Below the pieces are notes generated by a model. The model was given only the letters and a program-made list of their open reading frames with translations, was not told where the DNA came from and searched no databases. A stretch of 64,000 nt of DNA from Eupeodes corollae (lineage: Eukaryota > Arthropoda > Insecta > Diptera > Syrphidae): positions 14,983,289 to 15,047,288 of the forward strand of contig NC_079147.1 of NCBI RefSeq assembly GCF_945859685.1, given 5' to 3'. Below, in pieces: positions 44,852 to 56,636 of the stretch (its first letter is position 1; each line of letters opens with the position of its first letter). A program made the translations under genes and the position numbers.

Positions 44852-45611
44852 TTGTGTCGGTGTACATGCCCCTAAAGTATGATGCGATTTTCAGCTTTAT
44901 TCACTGTTTACTTCCTCTGGGGAAGTTGCTAGGTTCGACGTTTTTTTATGAGCTCGTCGTTTTTTTGCAAAATACATTCTAAAACTCCTGAATTTAGACC
45001 AAAAAAACAATCGCATGAACATCGCTCAGGATCTGTTAAATGACGTCGACGACGATCTAAGATTGCTTGAAAGGGTCATAAATGGTGATAAAACATAGGT
45101 TTTAGGTTATGATGTCGAAACTAAAGCACAATCGTCCACCTGGAAGCGTCCAACGTCATTAAGAGCGAAAACATCACGTCAAGTAACTGTTTTATTCGAT
45201 TATATGGCGTAGTGCATCAAGAGTTCTTACCACAAGGCTTTGCGGTTAATAAGGAGTTTTACCTTGAAGTTATACTAAGTTTGCTTTAAGCAATCCGAAA
45301 AAAACGTTCAGATTTATGGAAAAACAATTCATGGGTTTTGAACCACGATAACGGATGGTTCCGACTTTTCCTTTTTCAAAGTTAAAGAGACCCATTTCCT
45401 CTATTGAAGAAAATTAGGCCGAATCGCTGAGAATACTCAAGGACATATCAAAAATCAAGAGTGCTTCGAAGATTGGAAAAAACGCTGGCAAAAGGTGTAT
45501 TATATCTGGAGGAGAATACTTTGAAGGGGACCACATTGATGTAAACGAATAAATAAATATTTAAGAAAAAAAAAACGAAAATTCCGGGTACTTTTTAAAC
45601 ACACCTCGTTT

Positions 45612-48227
45612 AACTATAGTATTTAGAAGACCCACATAGAAATAACTGTGATTTGAATCAATATTTAAATACATTTCTTGAATGATTTGAGTATGCAGAA
45701 AATATCTTTTCCCATTTAAAATTATTAACCTACATTTTTCCAGAATCATGCAATAGGTATATGTAGATTATACTCGGACTTTATTAACCTAGAGTGGGCA
45801 GATCTTGTTACACACAACATATACTTTATAGTAATGGCTTGAAATAAGCACAACATTTACATACAAAACTATAAGGAGACAATTCTAACAAATCACCACA
45901 CAAACTCCCAGTTACAAAAATCTCATAAATTCAGTTCGATTTCAATATTCTGAGGAAGTTGCACTTAATTGGCCAAAATGGAAAATTTTAGTACCACTTA
46001 TACTAAGGTTTGTAAGTTGATACTTGGTGTGTGAAGAAACAAAGTTTTTAATTCTAGTCAACTTCTAAATAAATCACTTTTGATTAGAATATTAACAACT
46101 TTTTGAAATAAACTGATTTTAAGCGCACCTACTTACAAAACCTTTTCTTGTAATAAATTAGCAATTAACTATTTTTATTCAATTTCCAAAAACCAAATCC
46201 GCTGCCTAAAGGTAAGGCTGGGGAATTGGGATTGTGGTAAAATGGAACCTTTAGTTCAATAAAAAATAAAAAAAAATACGTGACATTTTTATGTTTTTCC
46301 TATTAACCTCTTATTTATGATTTTCTAGATTCTTATCTTTATTAAAACCTCGGCGAGTATCTTTTTCCATTCCAAAGATTTGTAATTGAAATCAATCGAT
46401 TCACTCAATTAACATACATCTGACAGTTATAGCCGAAATAAATATAAACTCGTACTATATAGAAGAATTCTTAACAAAAACTTAGTGGCTCCAGATCTGG
46501 AGACTTCACGAGACGCAACAATACTGTAATTTACTTCATTATTTATGTTAGAAAATATTTTTGTTTTTATTGAACTCAAAAGATAACCTCCATAAAAAAA
46601 GGTGATATGAATCTGAACTTAAAAAACAAGGAGCCACTAGGAATGTTTATTGGCTGAATTTCGGTATATTATATCCCAATGTATTTTTATACCTAAGTCC
46701 CCTCAAAAATAAAATTTAAAAGGGGTCACAAAAAGTCTACCAAATATTTTCTAATTGAATTTCAAAAAGAAAGGAACGAGTTGATAAAACGTTAACTGCA
46801 ATATAAAACTTCTTTGTGGTCGAATCAAAATAATTAATTAATCAAATGCAGTTCGAGAGTTTATTATAAGCCCCCAAGTATATTCAGGTATAAAGGAGGT
46901 TTTATAATATTCATTCATATACATTCATTGATACCAAAACCAAATTGTGATTAAAAACAAATAACATTGGTAAATATTCAAAAATCAAGATTCGCCCTAA
47001 TTGGATGCCATAATTAACAACTTTGTTGGCTAATTAAATCTGTTTAGAGGCGCACAGACAGGCTTTGGTTGGAGTTGGACGAAGCACGACGATTATACGA
47101 CGAAGATTTTGAATTTATGGCATGGTGTTAATTGAAATCCCTATAAATCAGGGACGGACTTCCTTTAGTCTTTCCAAAAACATTCTTTTACCTTTTATAA
47201 GGCTTCCTTAACACATTCGAGGAATGGTTTATAAGGAGCATTAGTGTCCTAAGGGTATTTAAGTACAAGTAAGTCGTTTGAATTCCTAAAAGTATAGAAG
47301 TAGGTAACTAGGTGTGGCCGTTTTTTAAGTGAATTTCAATCCAACCCTGTATTTTAACCCACCTATAGACTCGTATATATAAAATCTAAATGCCGAACTA
47401 AAAACGTCATTTTCAATTTCTATACAAACTCATTGGAATTTTAAATTTGTCAGCTTTAATAACGACTTTAAACTGCAAGGTATTCGAATCCGCATTGAAA
47501 ATCTATAAATTTTGATTTCGACATTTTTTTGTACCTTTATAACTCTTGCTGAAAAGATATATTTATAGAATGATGGTGGGCGTTTTTTCTAGCAATTAGA
47601 CAGCTAAATCGGGAGTCAGGAGTTTGAAATAAAATACAACAAAATAACTAAAAAATTGGGCGACTGATTTAAAATGTTTAACCTTATAACGTATAGGTTC
47701 GATGAATTGGGTTTGCTTTTTCTAGCTTCCTCTATAGATTTGTAGATTTTCATCTCTAGGTATAGAAGATCGGTTACCTATACAACATTTTCTAGCGTTA
47801 ACGATCTAAGGAGATAATTTAATCAATTAAATCTACATTTTTTTTTAGTTCTTTTTTGTCTGTGTTAAAAATGTTAATCAAGTTTGATGGAAACGTGATT
47901 AATTTGTTTTGAAAATGAATATCGATTCTTCAGACTATAAGGCACACATCTGTTGGTTGATGGGTGGTGCATGGGGATTATGTGGGAATCAATGAACTCA
48001 ATTTTGTTGATAAAGTGGAGAACGCCCTCAATTGCCTAACTCGATTTGTCAACGGAACGATGAAAATATTGAGAAAGAAAATGTCTTAAGAAAAGCACTT
48101 ACAAATCAGGTGGTCTGAAAACTGTCATAATGGGTGTAGTTTTGAATTGCTATTTTATTTGGCAACACTGGTCTTGCCAGCTTAAGCGTTAATTTCGTGG
48201 CTTGTTTCAAACGTATTTCATTTTGTA
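45612..48227. other. Gene-free AT-rich stretch
   Basis: 2.6 kb without a recognisable gene or repeat on either strand. Confidence 0.5.
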
Positions 48228-49612
48228 AAAATATTAAGCACTACATTCGGTAAAATTTTAAGAAAAATCGAATTGGCTGTTTTTTGTACAAAAAATAAAA
48301 AAATAAAAGAAAATTTAACAAAAGTTGGTAAATATTGATTTTCGACACAATTTTGAGATTATGGCTTCCAACTAATTACAATTATCTTAGTAGAAATATT
48401 GTTTTTAACATTCGGAAAAATTTTGAGAAAAATCAAATTGACAGTTTTTTTTATAAAAAATAAAAACCTAAAAAGACACTGCTTAAAGTTGGTAAAATCG
48501 ATTTTCAACTCAAAAATTTAACATTATATCTTCAAATCAATTTTTTTTATAAGAAATATTATTTTCAATATTCGTCAAAATTGAGAGAAAATTCGAATTG
48601 ACAGTTTTTTTAACAAAAAATTAAAAACCTAAACAAAATTTAGCAAAGATCTATTTTCGACTCAAATATCTTTTCAAAAATTTGAGATAATGGCTTTCAA
48701 CTAATTCTCACTTACAAAAATATTGTTTTTAACATTCGGAAAAATATTGAGAAAAATCGAATTTACAGTTTTTTTCTAAAAAATAAACAAAAACGTTCGT
48801 AAAAAATGATTTCCGACTCATATATCTTTTCAAAACTATGAGATATTAGCTTTAAACTACTTTTTTCAATTATTGTATATAATATTCAGTAAAATTTTGA
48901 GAAAAATCTATTTGACAGTTTTTTTAGAAAAGATAAACTTTAAAAAAAGCAATACTAAAACTTGTTAAAAATTTACTTTCGACTAAAATAGGTTTTTAAA
49001 AACTAAAAGTATTGTCTTCAAACACTTTTTATTTCACAGAAAATATTGTTTTCGATTTTCTGTAGTTTTTTTTTTAAAGTCCAACAGTCCGTTTTTTCAT
49101 AAACAAAATAAAATCTACAAAAAAATAGTACGCAAATTTAATAAATAATAAATTGGGTGGCGCAACAGTCCATGAAGAACCAGGGCCTAGTGACTTACAA
49201 CTCTCAACCATTCCTGTTTGCGAGTAATGTTGTCAGGAATGGAGATGGAAACTGTAGGAATGGAATGGGACCTACAGTTTATATGCCGATTCCGAACGGC
49301 TAATTTGAGAAAGCACTTTTTCATGACAAGAGTTACTCTCGGAGAATTTGTCAATTCCTCGCAAGAGGCAGTACCCGTGAAAAGACTTTAGATGGCATAG
49401 GCAGGGATCGAACCCAAGACCTCTGGCATGACAGTCCAACGCACTAACCATCATGCCACGGGTACTACTAGTACGCAAATTTGGTAAAAATTTAACTCTT
49501 TTAAGTTAATTTCATTCATCCAATTTGTAAAAATTTAAGAAATGCTACTAAAATTAGTAAACATTTGTTTTCGACTAAAAATCTATCTAACAAAACTAGA
49601 TTTTTAAACTAA
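48228..49612 (+). repeat. RepA element, copy 4, split by a SINE
   Basis: At least five RepA monomers follow each other. The phrase TTTTCGACTCAAATATCTTT or its variants occurs near 48344, 48507, 48659, 48815 and 48981, giving a period of about 152-166 bases, slightly shorter than in copy 2. The string TAGTACGCAAATTTGGTAAA continues after the SINE at 49140-49468. The 5' and 3' terminal blocks of RepA are not present. Another mariner fragment begins at 49612. Confidence 0.78.
49140..49468 (-). mobile_element. tRNA-derived SINE, copy 6, inside RepA
   Basis: A full-length copy on the minus strand: head GTAGTACCCGTGGCATGATGG, A box TGGCATGATGGTTAGTGCG, B box GGGTTCGATCCC, end GTTGCGCCACCC plus an AT-rich tail. 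A perfect 14-bp target-site duplication TAGTACGCAAATTT lies at 49126-49139 and 49469-49482. A small internal duplication (AGGAATGGAGATGG / AGGAATGGAATGG) makes it longer than copy 1. Intact A and B boxes and the perfect duplication mark it as young. Confidence 0.93.
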
Positions 49613-49790
49613 ACGACATCTTCTCTAAGCATTGTTCCCAGCGTTGTTCACGCGTATACAAAACCATATTCGTTCAGCGGATAGATTAAATTAATTATCT
49701 GTCAACTCAGACATGAGCTAAGTGCTACCATTCAAGAAATATGTAAGTACTAGTTGAAAAAACAACGTTAGATGGCGGACTCTTTATAGT
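49612..49790 (-). pseudogene. Mariner-like 5' fragment (DUF4817 type)
   Basis: The reverse complement aligns with 21871-22045: AGAGTCCGCCATCTAACG, TTTTTTCAACTAGTACTTAC, AATATGGTTTTGTATACGCG and GCTTAGAGAAGATG occur in the same order. It holds the 5' UTR and start of the transposase only. It is bordered by RepA and a Jockey-like LINE fragment. Confidence 0.7.
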
Positions 49791-49794
49791 TACC

Positions 49795-50230
49795 AGAAGA
49801 GCCCAAGGACTTCCATTGGCTGTTCCAATAACAAGGTGGTCGTTCCATGTACGATTCCTAACTGTATTGATATTTTCAATTATTTCGTCTCCCAACTTAA
49901 AGTGCCTTAAAATCTAAAAATCAAAAATTTTTCGATTGACTGAAAGTGCTATTGATTTATGTGGATTCAAGCAAACACGGATGAGGTGTAAGTCCTCATT
50001 TTTTAAAGCTACAGCATAATTTTTTGCAACAAAGAATGAGCTGCACTTCAAACTTCATCGGTATATAAATGAATCATCGAGTTTTTAACTATTTGTAGCT
50101 GTTTGGAAAACCGTTAATTTGCTACTACACATTGTTGTCGACTATTAAGATACAAATAATAGAATAAAAGAAGCACCGAAATTAATTAAAAGCTTCACTT
50201 TGCTCAAAACCAGATTGGCAAGGGCTTAAG
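49795..50230 (-). pseudogene. Jockey-like LINE fragment
   Basis: Minus-strand pieces read KNEDLHLIRVCLNPHKSIAL near 49990, RHFKLGDEIIENINTVRN near 49910 and WNDHLVIGTANGSPWALL near 49845. The order K-S-hydrophobic, then ENINTVRN(LGIVF), then W-N-D-H is that of the segment after YADD in Jockey-type reverse transcriptases. Part of the LGI box is deleted. Short and broken. Confidence 0.5.
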
Positions 50231-50281
50231 TCTAAGCGATCTGGAATAGATCTGAGACTGTCTAGAATAGTAGTATGTCCA

Positions 50282-51850
50282 GTATTGTTACTGTTCCATT
50301 AAAAGGTGGCTCTAAGCCTCGCACATGAGTTGGCTCCCACCATTTTGGAGAAGATGTCAAGAGGTGTTAGGTTTAAAAGCACTTCCAGTGATGCGGTTGG
50401 TGTTGTGCGAAGTGCTCCTGTGATGCACATACCTGCTGACCGCTGGACTTTGATGAGCTTATTTAGATTTACCATCTTGTCCAGTGCGGTCCACCATCCG
50501 ACAGCTCCATAAATCAGTATCGGTCTGATAACCGAACTGTATAGCCAGTGGGTTATTTTTGGGGAGAAGCCCCATTTTGATCCTTCAGCCTTTTTACAAG
50601 TTAAAAGCGCTACAGTAGCCATTTTTACTCTTTCATCAATATTTGCCTTCCAATTTAGTTTTTTGTCTAAAATGAGGCCTAAATATTTAGCTTGGTCGGA
50701 AAAGCTTAATATTGTTCCTATAATATTGAGTGGGCTAATCTGAGGAATTTTATATCTTCTCGAAAAGAGTATTAATTCTGTTTTATGTGTATTGACGTCC
50801 AAGCCACATTGCTAAGCCCATTTTATTAGCCTATTTAAGGCGTTCTGTAGGGGTTCCGAGAGTTCTGGAGTTCCGAGAGTTCTGGGGGTGCTTCCCAGAT
50901 ACGGATATAGCAACGTCGTCAGCATAGGCCATAACCTCGAAACCCTCTGCTTAAAATGATGTAAGTAGGTCATTTACTACCATGTTCTATAAAAGAGGCG
51001 AAAGGACCCCGCTTTGGGGTGCCTCGATTCACTGATGTGGTGGCAGTAAAACTTCTCATGCTAGGAGTTATTGTCCTGCTTTTGAGCATAAGACTTATAA
51101 GATCTATGAGTGATTTCTCTAATTTCAGCTTATCCATTGCTGTTGTGATCGCCTGGTAACTGTCGTTGTTGAAAGCTCCTTCAATATCTAGGAACGCTAC
51201 TAAGTTATATTCTTTGTATTCGAGGGAATATTCAATAATACGTACCAGCGAGTGAAGTGCTGATTCTACTGATTTTTCCCTAGAGTAAGCATGTTGAGTT
51301 GTGGAAATGAGACATGGTTTTAAGTTATGTCTGATGTAAATTTCAATCAATCTTTCCAAGGTTTTAATAAGGAAGGATGATAGGCTTATTGGTCGTAGAT
51401 CTTTAGGGTTAACGTGGGAGGATTTCCCTGCTTAAGGAATGAAGACTACTTTTGCCACTCTCCAAGCTTTGGGAATATATCTCAACCTTAAACAGCTTGT
51501 CAGAATGATTTCCAATGGTGGAATGATCATGTCTGAGCATTTTTGTAGTTCGGTCGGAATGACTCAGTCTGGTCCTGGAGATTTATATGGATCAAAGCTG
51601 TCTATGGCAAATTGCAGTTTTTCCCGCGTTGTTAGATCAACTAAATCTCTTGTAGAAGCTTGAGACTCTGATGTTAAGTCGTTGAGTATGTTAGAGCTAC
51701 CTGGAAAGTGGGTGTCTAATAACAGATTAAGAGATTCTTCATCTGTGATAGTCCACGTGCCTGCTTCTGTCTTTAAAGCAATGGGTATTGTTGGACTTTG
51801 GGTGTCCAAAGTTGTTGTTGGAAAATGGGGTGGAACTCTGTAGCATTTTT
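50282..51850 (-). pseudogene. I/R1-superclade LINE reverse transcriptase pseudogene
   Basis: Colinear pieces down the minus strand: REKLQFAIDSFDPYKSPGPD (51640-51564) opens the RT; MERLIEIYIRHNLKP (51359) and TQHAYSREKSVESALHSLVR follow. Then NLVAFLDIEGAFNNDSYQAI holds the first catalytic Asp, VNRGTPKRG replaces GTPQGG, and VMAYADDVAIS contains the intact YADD box at 50915-50926. VNTHKTELILFSRRYKIP (50796) and AKYLGLILDKKLNWK are the post-catalytic blocks; RPILIYGAVGWWTALD and LTPLDIFSK end the frame at 50299. A short tandem slip GGAGTTCCGAGAGTTCTGG lies near 50862. The RNase H part is missing here but is seen in the copy at 43675-44851. Confidence 0.88.
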
Positions 51851-51879
51851 AGGGACATGAGTTAAGTTTCGGAATTGTA

Positions 51880-52870
51880 TTACAAACGAACAACGCTTGA
51901 AAAGATGAGTAATTGTTCAAAATTAATCCCATCCATCTTCCATTTAAAGGTAGTTTAATGGGCTACAGAGGCAGCTATTGGTACTATTTCGACATTAAAC
52001 CTTAAATAAACTATTGGCCAGTGTTAGTGAGGCCGTAAATTATCGATTACCGAAGAATTTAGGTTCTATGGCTTTCAAAATACAGCTGAAGAAATAATTA
52101 AAGTCGAACCACCTATCACAACGCCGAATTTTCAGCAAATGGGATTTTGAAAAGTTTACCACTTGTATTGAACATCCACCTTTTTAACAAAAAATTGTTG
52201 TCAGCGACTCAGACCATTTTGTTGGATACATGAACAAGCAAAGCTGTATTTGGAGTCAAGGGCAGTCAAAAGCACTTCAAGAGCTATCTATGTAACTATA
52301 TTTATTTACTGTTGGTGCTAATTATGGGCGGGAGGAATTATTGAACCATATTTATTAAGCTCAATTTGAATGACATGTGGTTTCAAGAAGTCGGTGCTAC
52401 ATGTCACATAGCACCCGTAAAAAGAGGCCTATGGAGAGGCAAATTTGGCGAATACTTAAATTTCGTTTGGGGCCACCTAGATCATGCGATCCAAAACCTC
52501 TAGAATTTTTTTGTGTGTGCTATGTTAAGGCTCTCGTGGTACCCGTGGCATGATAGTTAGTGCTTTGGACTGTCATGCCAGAAGTATTGGGTTCGTTCCC
52601 TGCTTATGCCATCTAAAGCTGCCTCTTGGGAGGAATTGACAAATTCTCCAACAGTAATTCTTGTCATGAAAAGTGTTTTCTCAAATAGTATGTCCCCTCA
52701 ATCCCTGACAACAATACTCGAACACAGGAATGGTTGAGAGTTGTAAGTCTCTAAGCCCTAGTTCTCAACGGACTGTTGCACCACCCTATTTATTTATTCA
52801 TGTTAAGGCTCATGTCTTCGATTGACGCACTGCGAACAAAACAACGAAGCATTTATTCGTGATATATAGG
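51880..52870 (+). pseudogene. Mariner-like transposase pseudogene (DUF4817 type), copy B, split by a SINE
   Basis: Alignable with copy A at the DNA level: CCATCTTCCATTTAAAGGTA and TTTAATGGGCTACAGAGGCA match 3238-3280. Stops and frameshifts destroy the protein. Later pieces include WFQEVGATCHIAP near 52380 (QQDGATCH with the catalytic Asp lost) and a relic of RSCDPKPL near 52481. After the SINE (52534-52799) the 3' part resumes with SSIDALRTKQRSIYS. The third catalytic block is damaged. Confidence 0.78.
52534..52799 (+). mobile_element. tRNA-derived SINE, copy 7, inside mariner copy B
   Basis: Head GTGGTACCCGTGGCATGATAG, A box TGGCATGATAGTTAGTGC and B box GGGTTCGTTCCC are recognisable. The body ends CAACGGACTGTTGCACCACC and TATTTATTT. 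A perfect 12-bp target-site duplication ATGTTAAGGCTC flanks it (52522-52533 and 52800-52811). A deletion removes about 25 bases after TATGCCATCTAAAG. Confidence 0.92.
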
Positions 52871-52884
52871 CAAGGACGGATCCA

Positions 52885-53565
52885 TATTTGCAATCAGAGA
52901 GGGGGGTCAGACACTTAGCATAAAGAAGAGTTTTTTGGAATCGAATCATGTGTGCTATGAAAAGGATGGATGAGTTTGCAGGTTCAGCAACAAGAAATAG
53001 GTGATCATGCGTCGGTAATTGTCATTATTGATATTTGTCGCCTGGCCATAAGCATTCTCGAAAAAATATTCTAATTATCTCATGTGTTGATAAGGCGCTT
53101 ACCCTGAGCCTTTTTGTATTTCAGCTTTACAAGGTTATAGGTTATTGGAGCCCAGTAACGGCCAGTTGTATATATTAATGTGACCGTTTAAATGACCATG
53201 AGCCTCGTCACGACAAACAACAAGATTCACAATACGAAAACAATCCAACATCATTTCAAGAACATTTTTCAGTGAAACCGAATCATGAGTTCAATGAGTT
53301 CTTGAATGATTTGAAATTTGAACGGATAGAACTTTAAATCCTTTTTAAAAATTTCTTAAACAATGGCCCTTGAAAGTCTCAGCCCTTTTCCGTATCGAAC
53401 GTTGTGGATTTTGACGTTAGCTCTCTTCAACAACTTAAATATTTTTGGAAGTCCTTAAAGATCGACTGGGCCCTGGCGGTGGAGTATTCATAACCCAAGT
53501 AGTTGGACGGAACCTTTGCACCCATGTTAAAATATCAATTCCTCACGCGAGATAGAAAACTTTGC
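52885..53565 (-). pseudogene. Mariner-like transposase pseudogene (DUF4817 type), minus strand
   Basis: Pieces down the minus strand: DLKFYPFKFQIIQELIE near 53330 matches the HTH-end block with consensus Y-K-I-Q-L-V-Q-E-L; MLDCFRIVNLVVCRDEAHGH near 53245 carries DEAH of the first catalytic block; INIYNWPLLGSNNL lies at 53180; and ENAYGQATNINNDNYRRMI (53065-53010) matches 26700-26640. The 3' part with the last two aspartates is missing. It meets copy B tail to tail near 52875. Confidence 0.72.
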
Positions 53566-53631
53566 TTCTGAGCCGACCACCTAATTATATGCCCCATACA
53601 ATATCGATTTAATAGAAAGATTTGTTAATTA

Positions 53632-53770
53632 TTTACTTTCCATAGGAAGTTTTTGGATTTTTCATCTTGAACATTTTTAAATATTTCAACTTTGCAAGAT
53701 GTCTACAACTTAAATAAAAGCTTTTTTTGCCGTGCGTTTGTACTTCAAATAAAGGTATATTTTTTTAGTG
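53632..53770 (+). repeat. RepA 5' end fragment
   Basis: TTACTTTCCATAGGAAGTTT corresponds to the 5' palindrome of RepA at 5389, and CAACTTTGCAAGATGTCTAC with AAATAAAAGCTTTTTTTGCC to the following block. Similarity fades before the monomers. It supports the placement of the RepA 5' end. Confidence 0.55.
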
Positions 53771-56636
53771 TAGCAATTTAAAGTGTAAAGTTTAGTCGAC
53801 AACAAAAATCTTTCGAACCAATGAAACTATCGGCTGCAATTAATTTATACCCTCCTCGTAAAAATGTATTTATCAATGATAGGTACATTTTTATACAAAT
53901 GACTTGAAAGAATTAACAGCTTTGCTGTGCATCATTGCCCTAATACTTTATAAGATTGTTAAATTATTTAAGTTACAACATTAACTATACATTTTAGACG
54001 TCGCGTCGTCGTTTGTAGCTTTTCAAGTCCATTCAACTTCCATTTTCTATACGGAAAAAAATATACAAACTTGGCTAATCCATCGTATTTCGTGTTATGT
54101 ACAAAAGTTAATCGCCCGTAAAAGTTAACAAATCCCAACACTGAAAGAAAAAAATTCATCTTAAGGAAAGGCAATAATTAAATTCAATAAATTGTTCCTT
54201 AACTACGTTAAGTATTTTGCATTTTGGTCGAGTTTGAGTGTCTTTTGAAAGAATCGGATACAAAAATAATTGAAATGTAGAGTTTTTCAATGCGAGGTTT
54301 CATTTCAAAACGCTGGCTATTTGGGCAACTATCACTTTTGAAACAATCATCTTTTGATCTTTTTTGACAAGTAACAACTATGATGTTACTTAAGGTCAAA
54401 CAAAGCACGCTTAATGAGTTAAAATTGTAGTCCAGTCTGTAAATCGCATTTTTGAAAAAAAGGTTTCCACAACTTGTTATTTTTTGAAAAGATGTCATCC
54501 TCTGATCTAAGACAAGACTTCCAGACTTTTTTTGTTACGGTAAGAGTGAGTTCAAGATTAGATCTATCTTAATGGTCCATAATCAATACATGACATTATA
54601 AATATGGAATTCTTAAAAACTGTGCGAATTGGTCATGGAAAATATCCAATAAAATATAAAAATATGATGCCTTACTAAGCGTAACCAATTCCTTTCTTCT
54701 AACTTATTTCTTCATCTTACAACAATTTTCTCTTAGTGTATTTATAATCTCTTTTCTTAGCAATTTATAGCCTCATCAGCATCACTTTCCGTCGCATCAA
54801 TGGCTGTATCTATTGAATCCACACCATCACTCTACAGAAGCCCCCAGCTTTACAATATTATAGCCTTATACCTTAAGCCATCCATATAGTCATCAGAGTC
54901 TATATTGAAGCTATCCATCCTTACGTATTTCTATGTACGTCGCATCGCATCGTTCGTGGACGGACGAGTGTACTCACTGCAGCACGAAATTATCGGATTG
55001 AAAAAAGTGAGTAAAACACTTGGCGCGTCGCATAAATTCAAGCTACCACCATAGATTTGTTTGTCGTTTAGCGTTGTTGTTGTTATTGTAAAGTCTACAA
55101 ACTAAACGACTTAAGACCGCAATACAAATTCCCATAAAAATGCTACAAGCAACCACTGGCAGGTTGATTGTTATTGCTGCACTCTCTGGCCAAACGATAT
55201 GAGCTCCTGTTCCTATCCGCTCTTACCTCATCAGATGTGGGCTTTGCTTGCCAAGATCTGATGCACTGGCTGAGGCTGACTCTAGCTACCAACAACCTGC
55301 AACTGGCAACAACACAAAATACAGCCATACCACTGCGATGCCATTTGCCCATTTTGAGTAAACTTTAATTACGTGCAATAAATTAAGGCAACAAATTCCC
55401 GCTGCCTTATTTGCCCCGATGCTGCATTGCACTGGATGCTAAATATGTGCACATGGCGAATTGGTAGCAAATTTAATAGTGCACCAGGTACCACACCAAT
55501 CGGACCTCGGACGGGCCAGGCCAGGCCAAGCCAAGCCGTGAATGCTGCCGATTGCCATATTAGCCGAAGTCAGGTTAAGATATAATGTGTGTGCACTCTT
55601 TCGTATGTTTGGGGGATTGGGATTATCCTCTTGAGAAGATGGGGTGCCTGCGCCTGGAGCGAGAATCCACTTATATTATGTGCACTGCTGCTATTTGTAG
55701 CTCTTGGACTTTCGATATAACAAGGAAGGTATTATATTTATATGTTAGAGGTGCAGTTTGTAAACGACGAAGACGTAATATGCTATACAAGGTGGCTCTA
55801 GCGCTTGCTCTGGGAAATGGGAAAGGTTGCTCCACAGGCCATACACGAACTAATCACAAATAGTTCTCTTTCTTCGGGCAGAGTTTATTTACATACCATG
55901 CTGAGTTGTTGACCACATTTGGAAGGTTTAGCCCCGAGACAAAATTATAATGTGAATAACAACCATTAGTAAGTAAGACTTAAAGGAGAAATTCGTTAGA
56001 GAGAGGTACCTATATCGGCAATGGTGGACTTTTTCTTGTTCGAGGGTTAATTTGAGGTTAAATTTTGTGGATTTTAACATAAAGTTTGTAACTAAAGCAT
56101 ACAATTTTTGATACTTACAATTTTGTAGATACTTACAGACTCACAAACAAAATAATAAAAAAAAACCTGGAGAAAGACAATTAAAGACATTCAAGAACAA
56201 TTTTTGAATATCAATTTCTTCAGGGTATTGGAGACCTACTGTTTAGTATTTTTGCCGAATTTATGACAAGTGTTTTACTTGAATGATTTTATAATTCTTA
56301 ATTTTAATCTGATAAAGTATTCACCATTTGTGAAGTGTGACTCAACAAAGAAAATCTCTTCTTATAAATACTAGAAGTATGAGTATAATTGGTTAAGAGA
56401 AGAAATGCCAAAAGATATTTCGTAAGATCATTGATTTAAAAAACATGGATAAAATAATTACATGAGCTATTAAAAATTGCAGTGGTGTTGAAGAGCTATA
56501 AAATGATTCAGTTAGTAACCGGGCCCATATCATAGTTTGGACTTCCTTTGGAATATCTGTCCAAACGTGAACATTTCTGGGTTACTAGGTGTTCGATCTA
56601 CAGCGACGATATGTGATCTCTTTTAAGGGACTATTA
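53771..56636. other. Unique stretch, no convincing gene
   Basis: The part 54700-55560 has a composition and word use very like Drosophila non-coding DNA (for example AACTTTAATTACGTGCAATA at 55362). Open frames at 54208-54498, 55143-55368 and 55585-55863 have no domain, and those at 55143-55368 overlap on both strands. No exon is called. Confidence 0.45.

Larger units (their letters stand above)
43587..45608 (+). mobile_element. Mariner with ~28-bp TIRs, internally deleted, carrying a LINE
   Basis: The left end CGAGGTTTGTCCAAAAAGTA (43587) and the reverse complement of the right end, CGAGGTGTGTTTAAAAAGTA, match over about 30 bases including AAAAAGTACCCGGAATTTT. TA precedes the left end; the right flank is TT, so the TA duplication is imperfect. 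After removing the LINE at 43675-44851 the mariner is about 0.83 kb, shorter than the usual 1.3 kb, because the N-terminal half of the gene is missing. From about 45018 the plus strand reads NIAQDLLNDVDDD, GYDVETKAQSSTWKRPTS, FFEDWKKRW-type sequence near 45463 and a 3' UTR. The first catalytic block reads NGDKT followed by a stop, and the rest is frameshifted. The TIRs and protein resemble rosa/Himar-group mariners. Confidence 0.88.
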
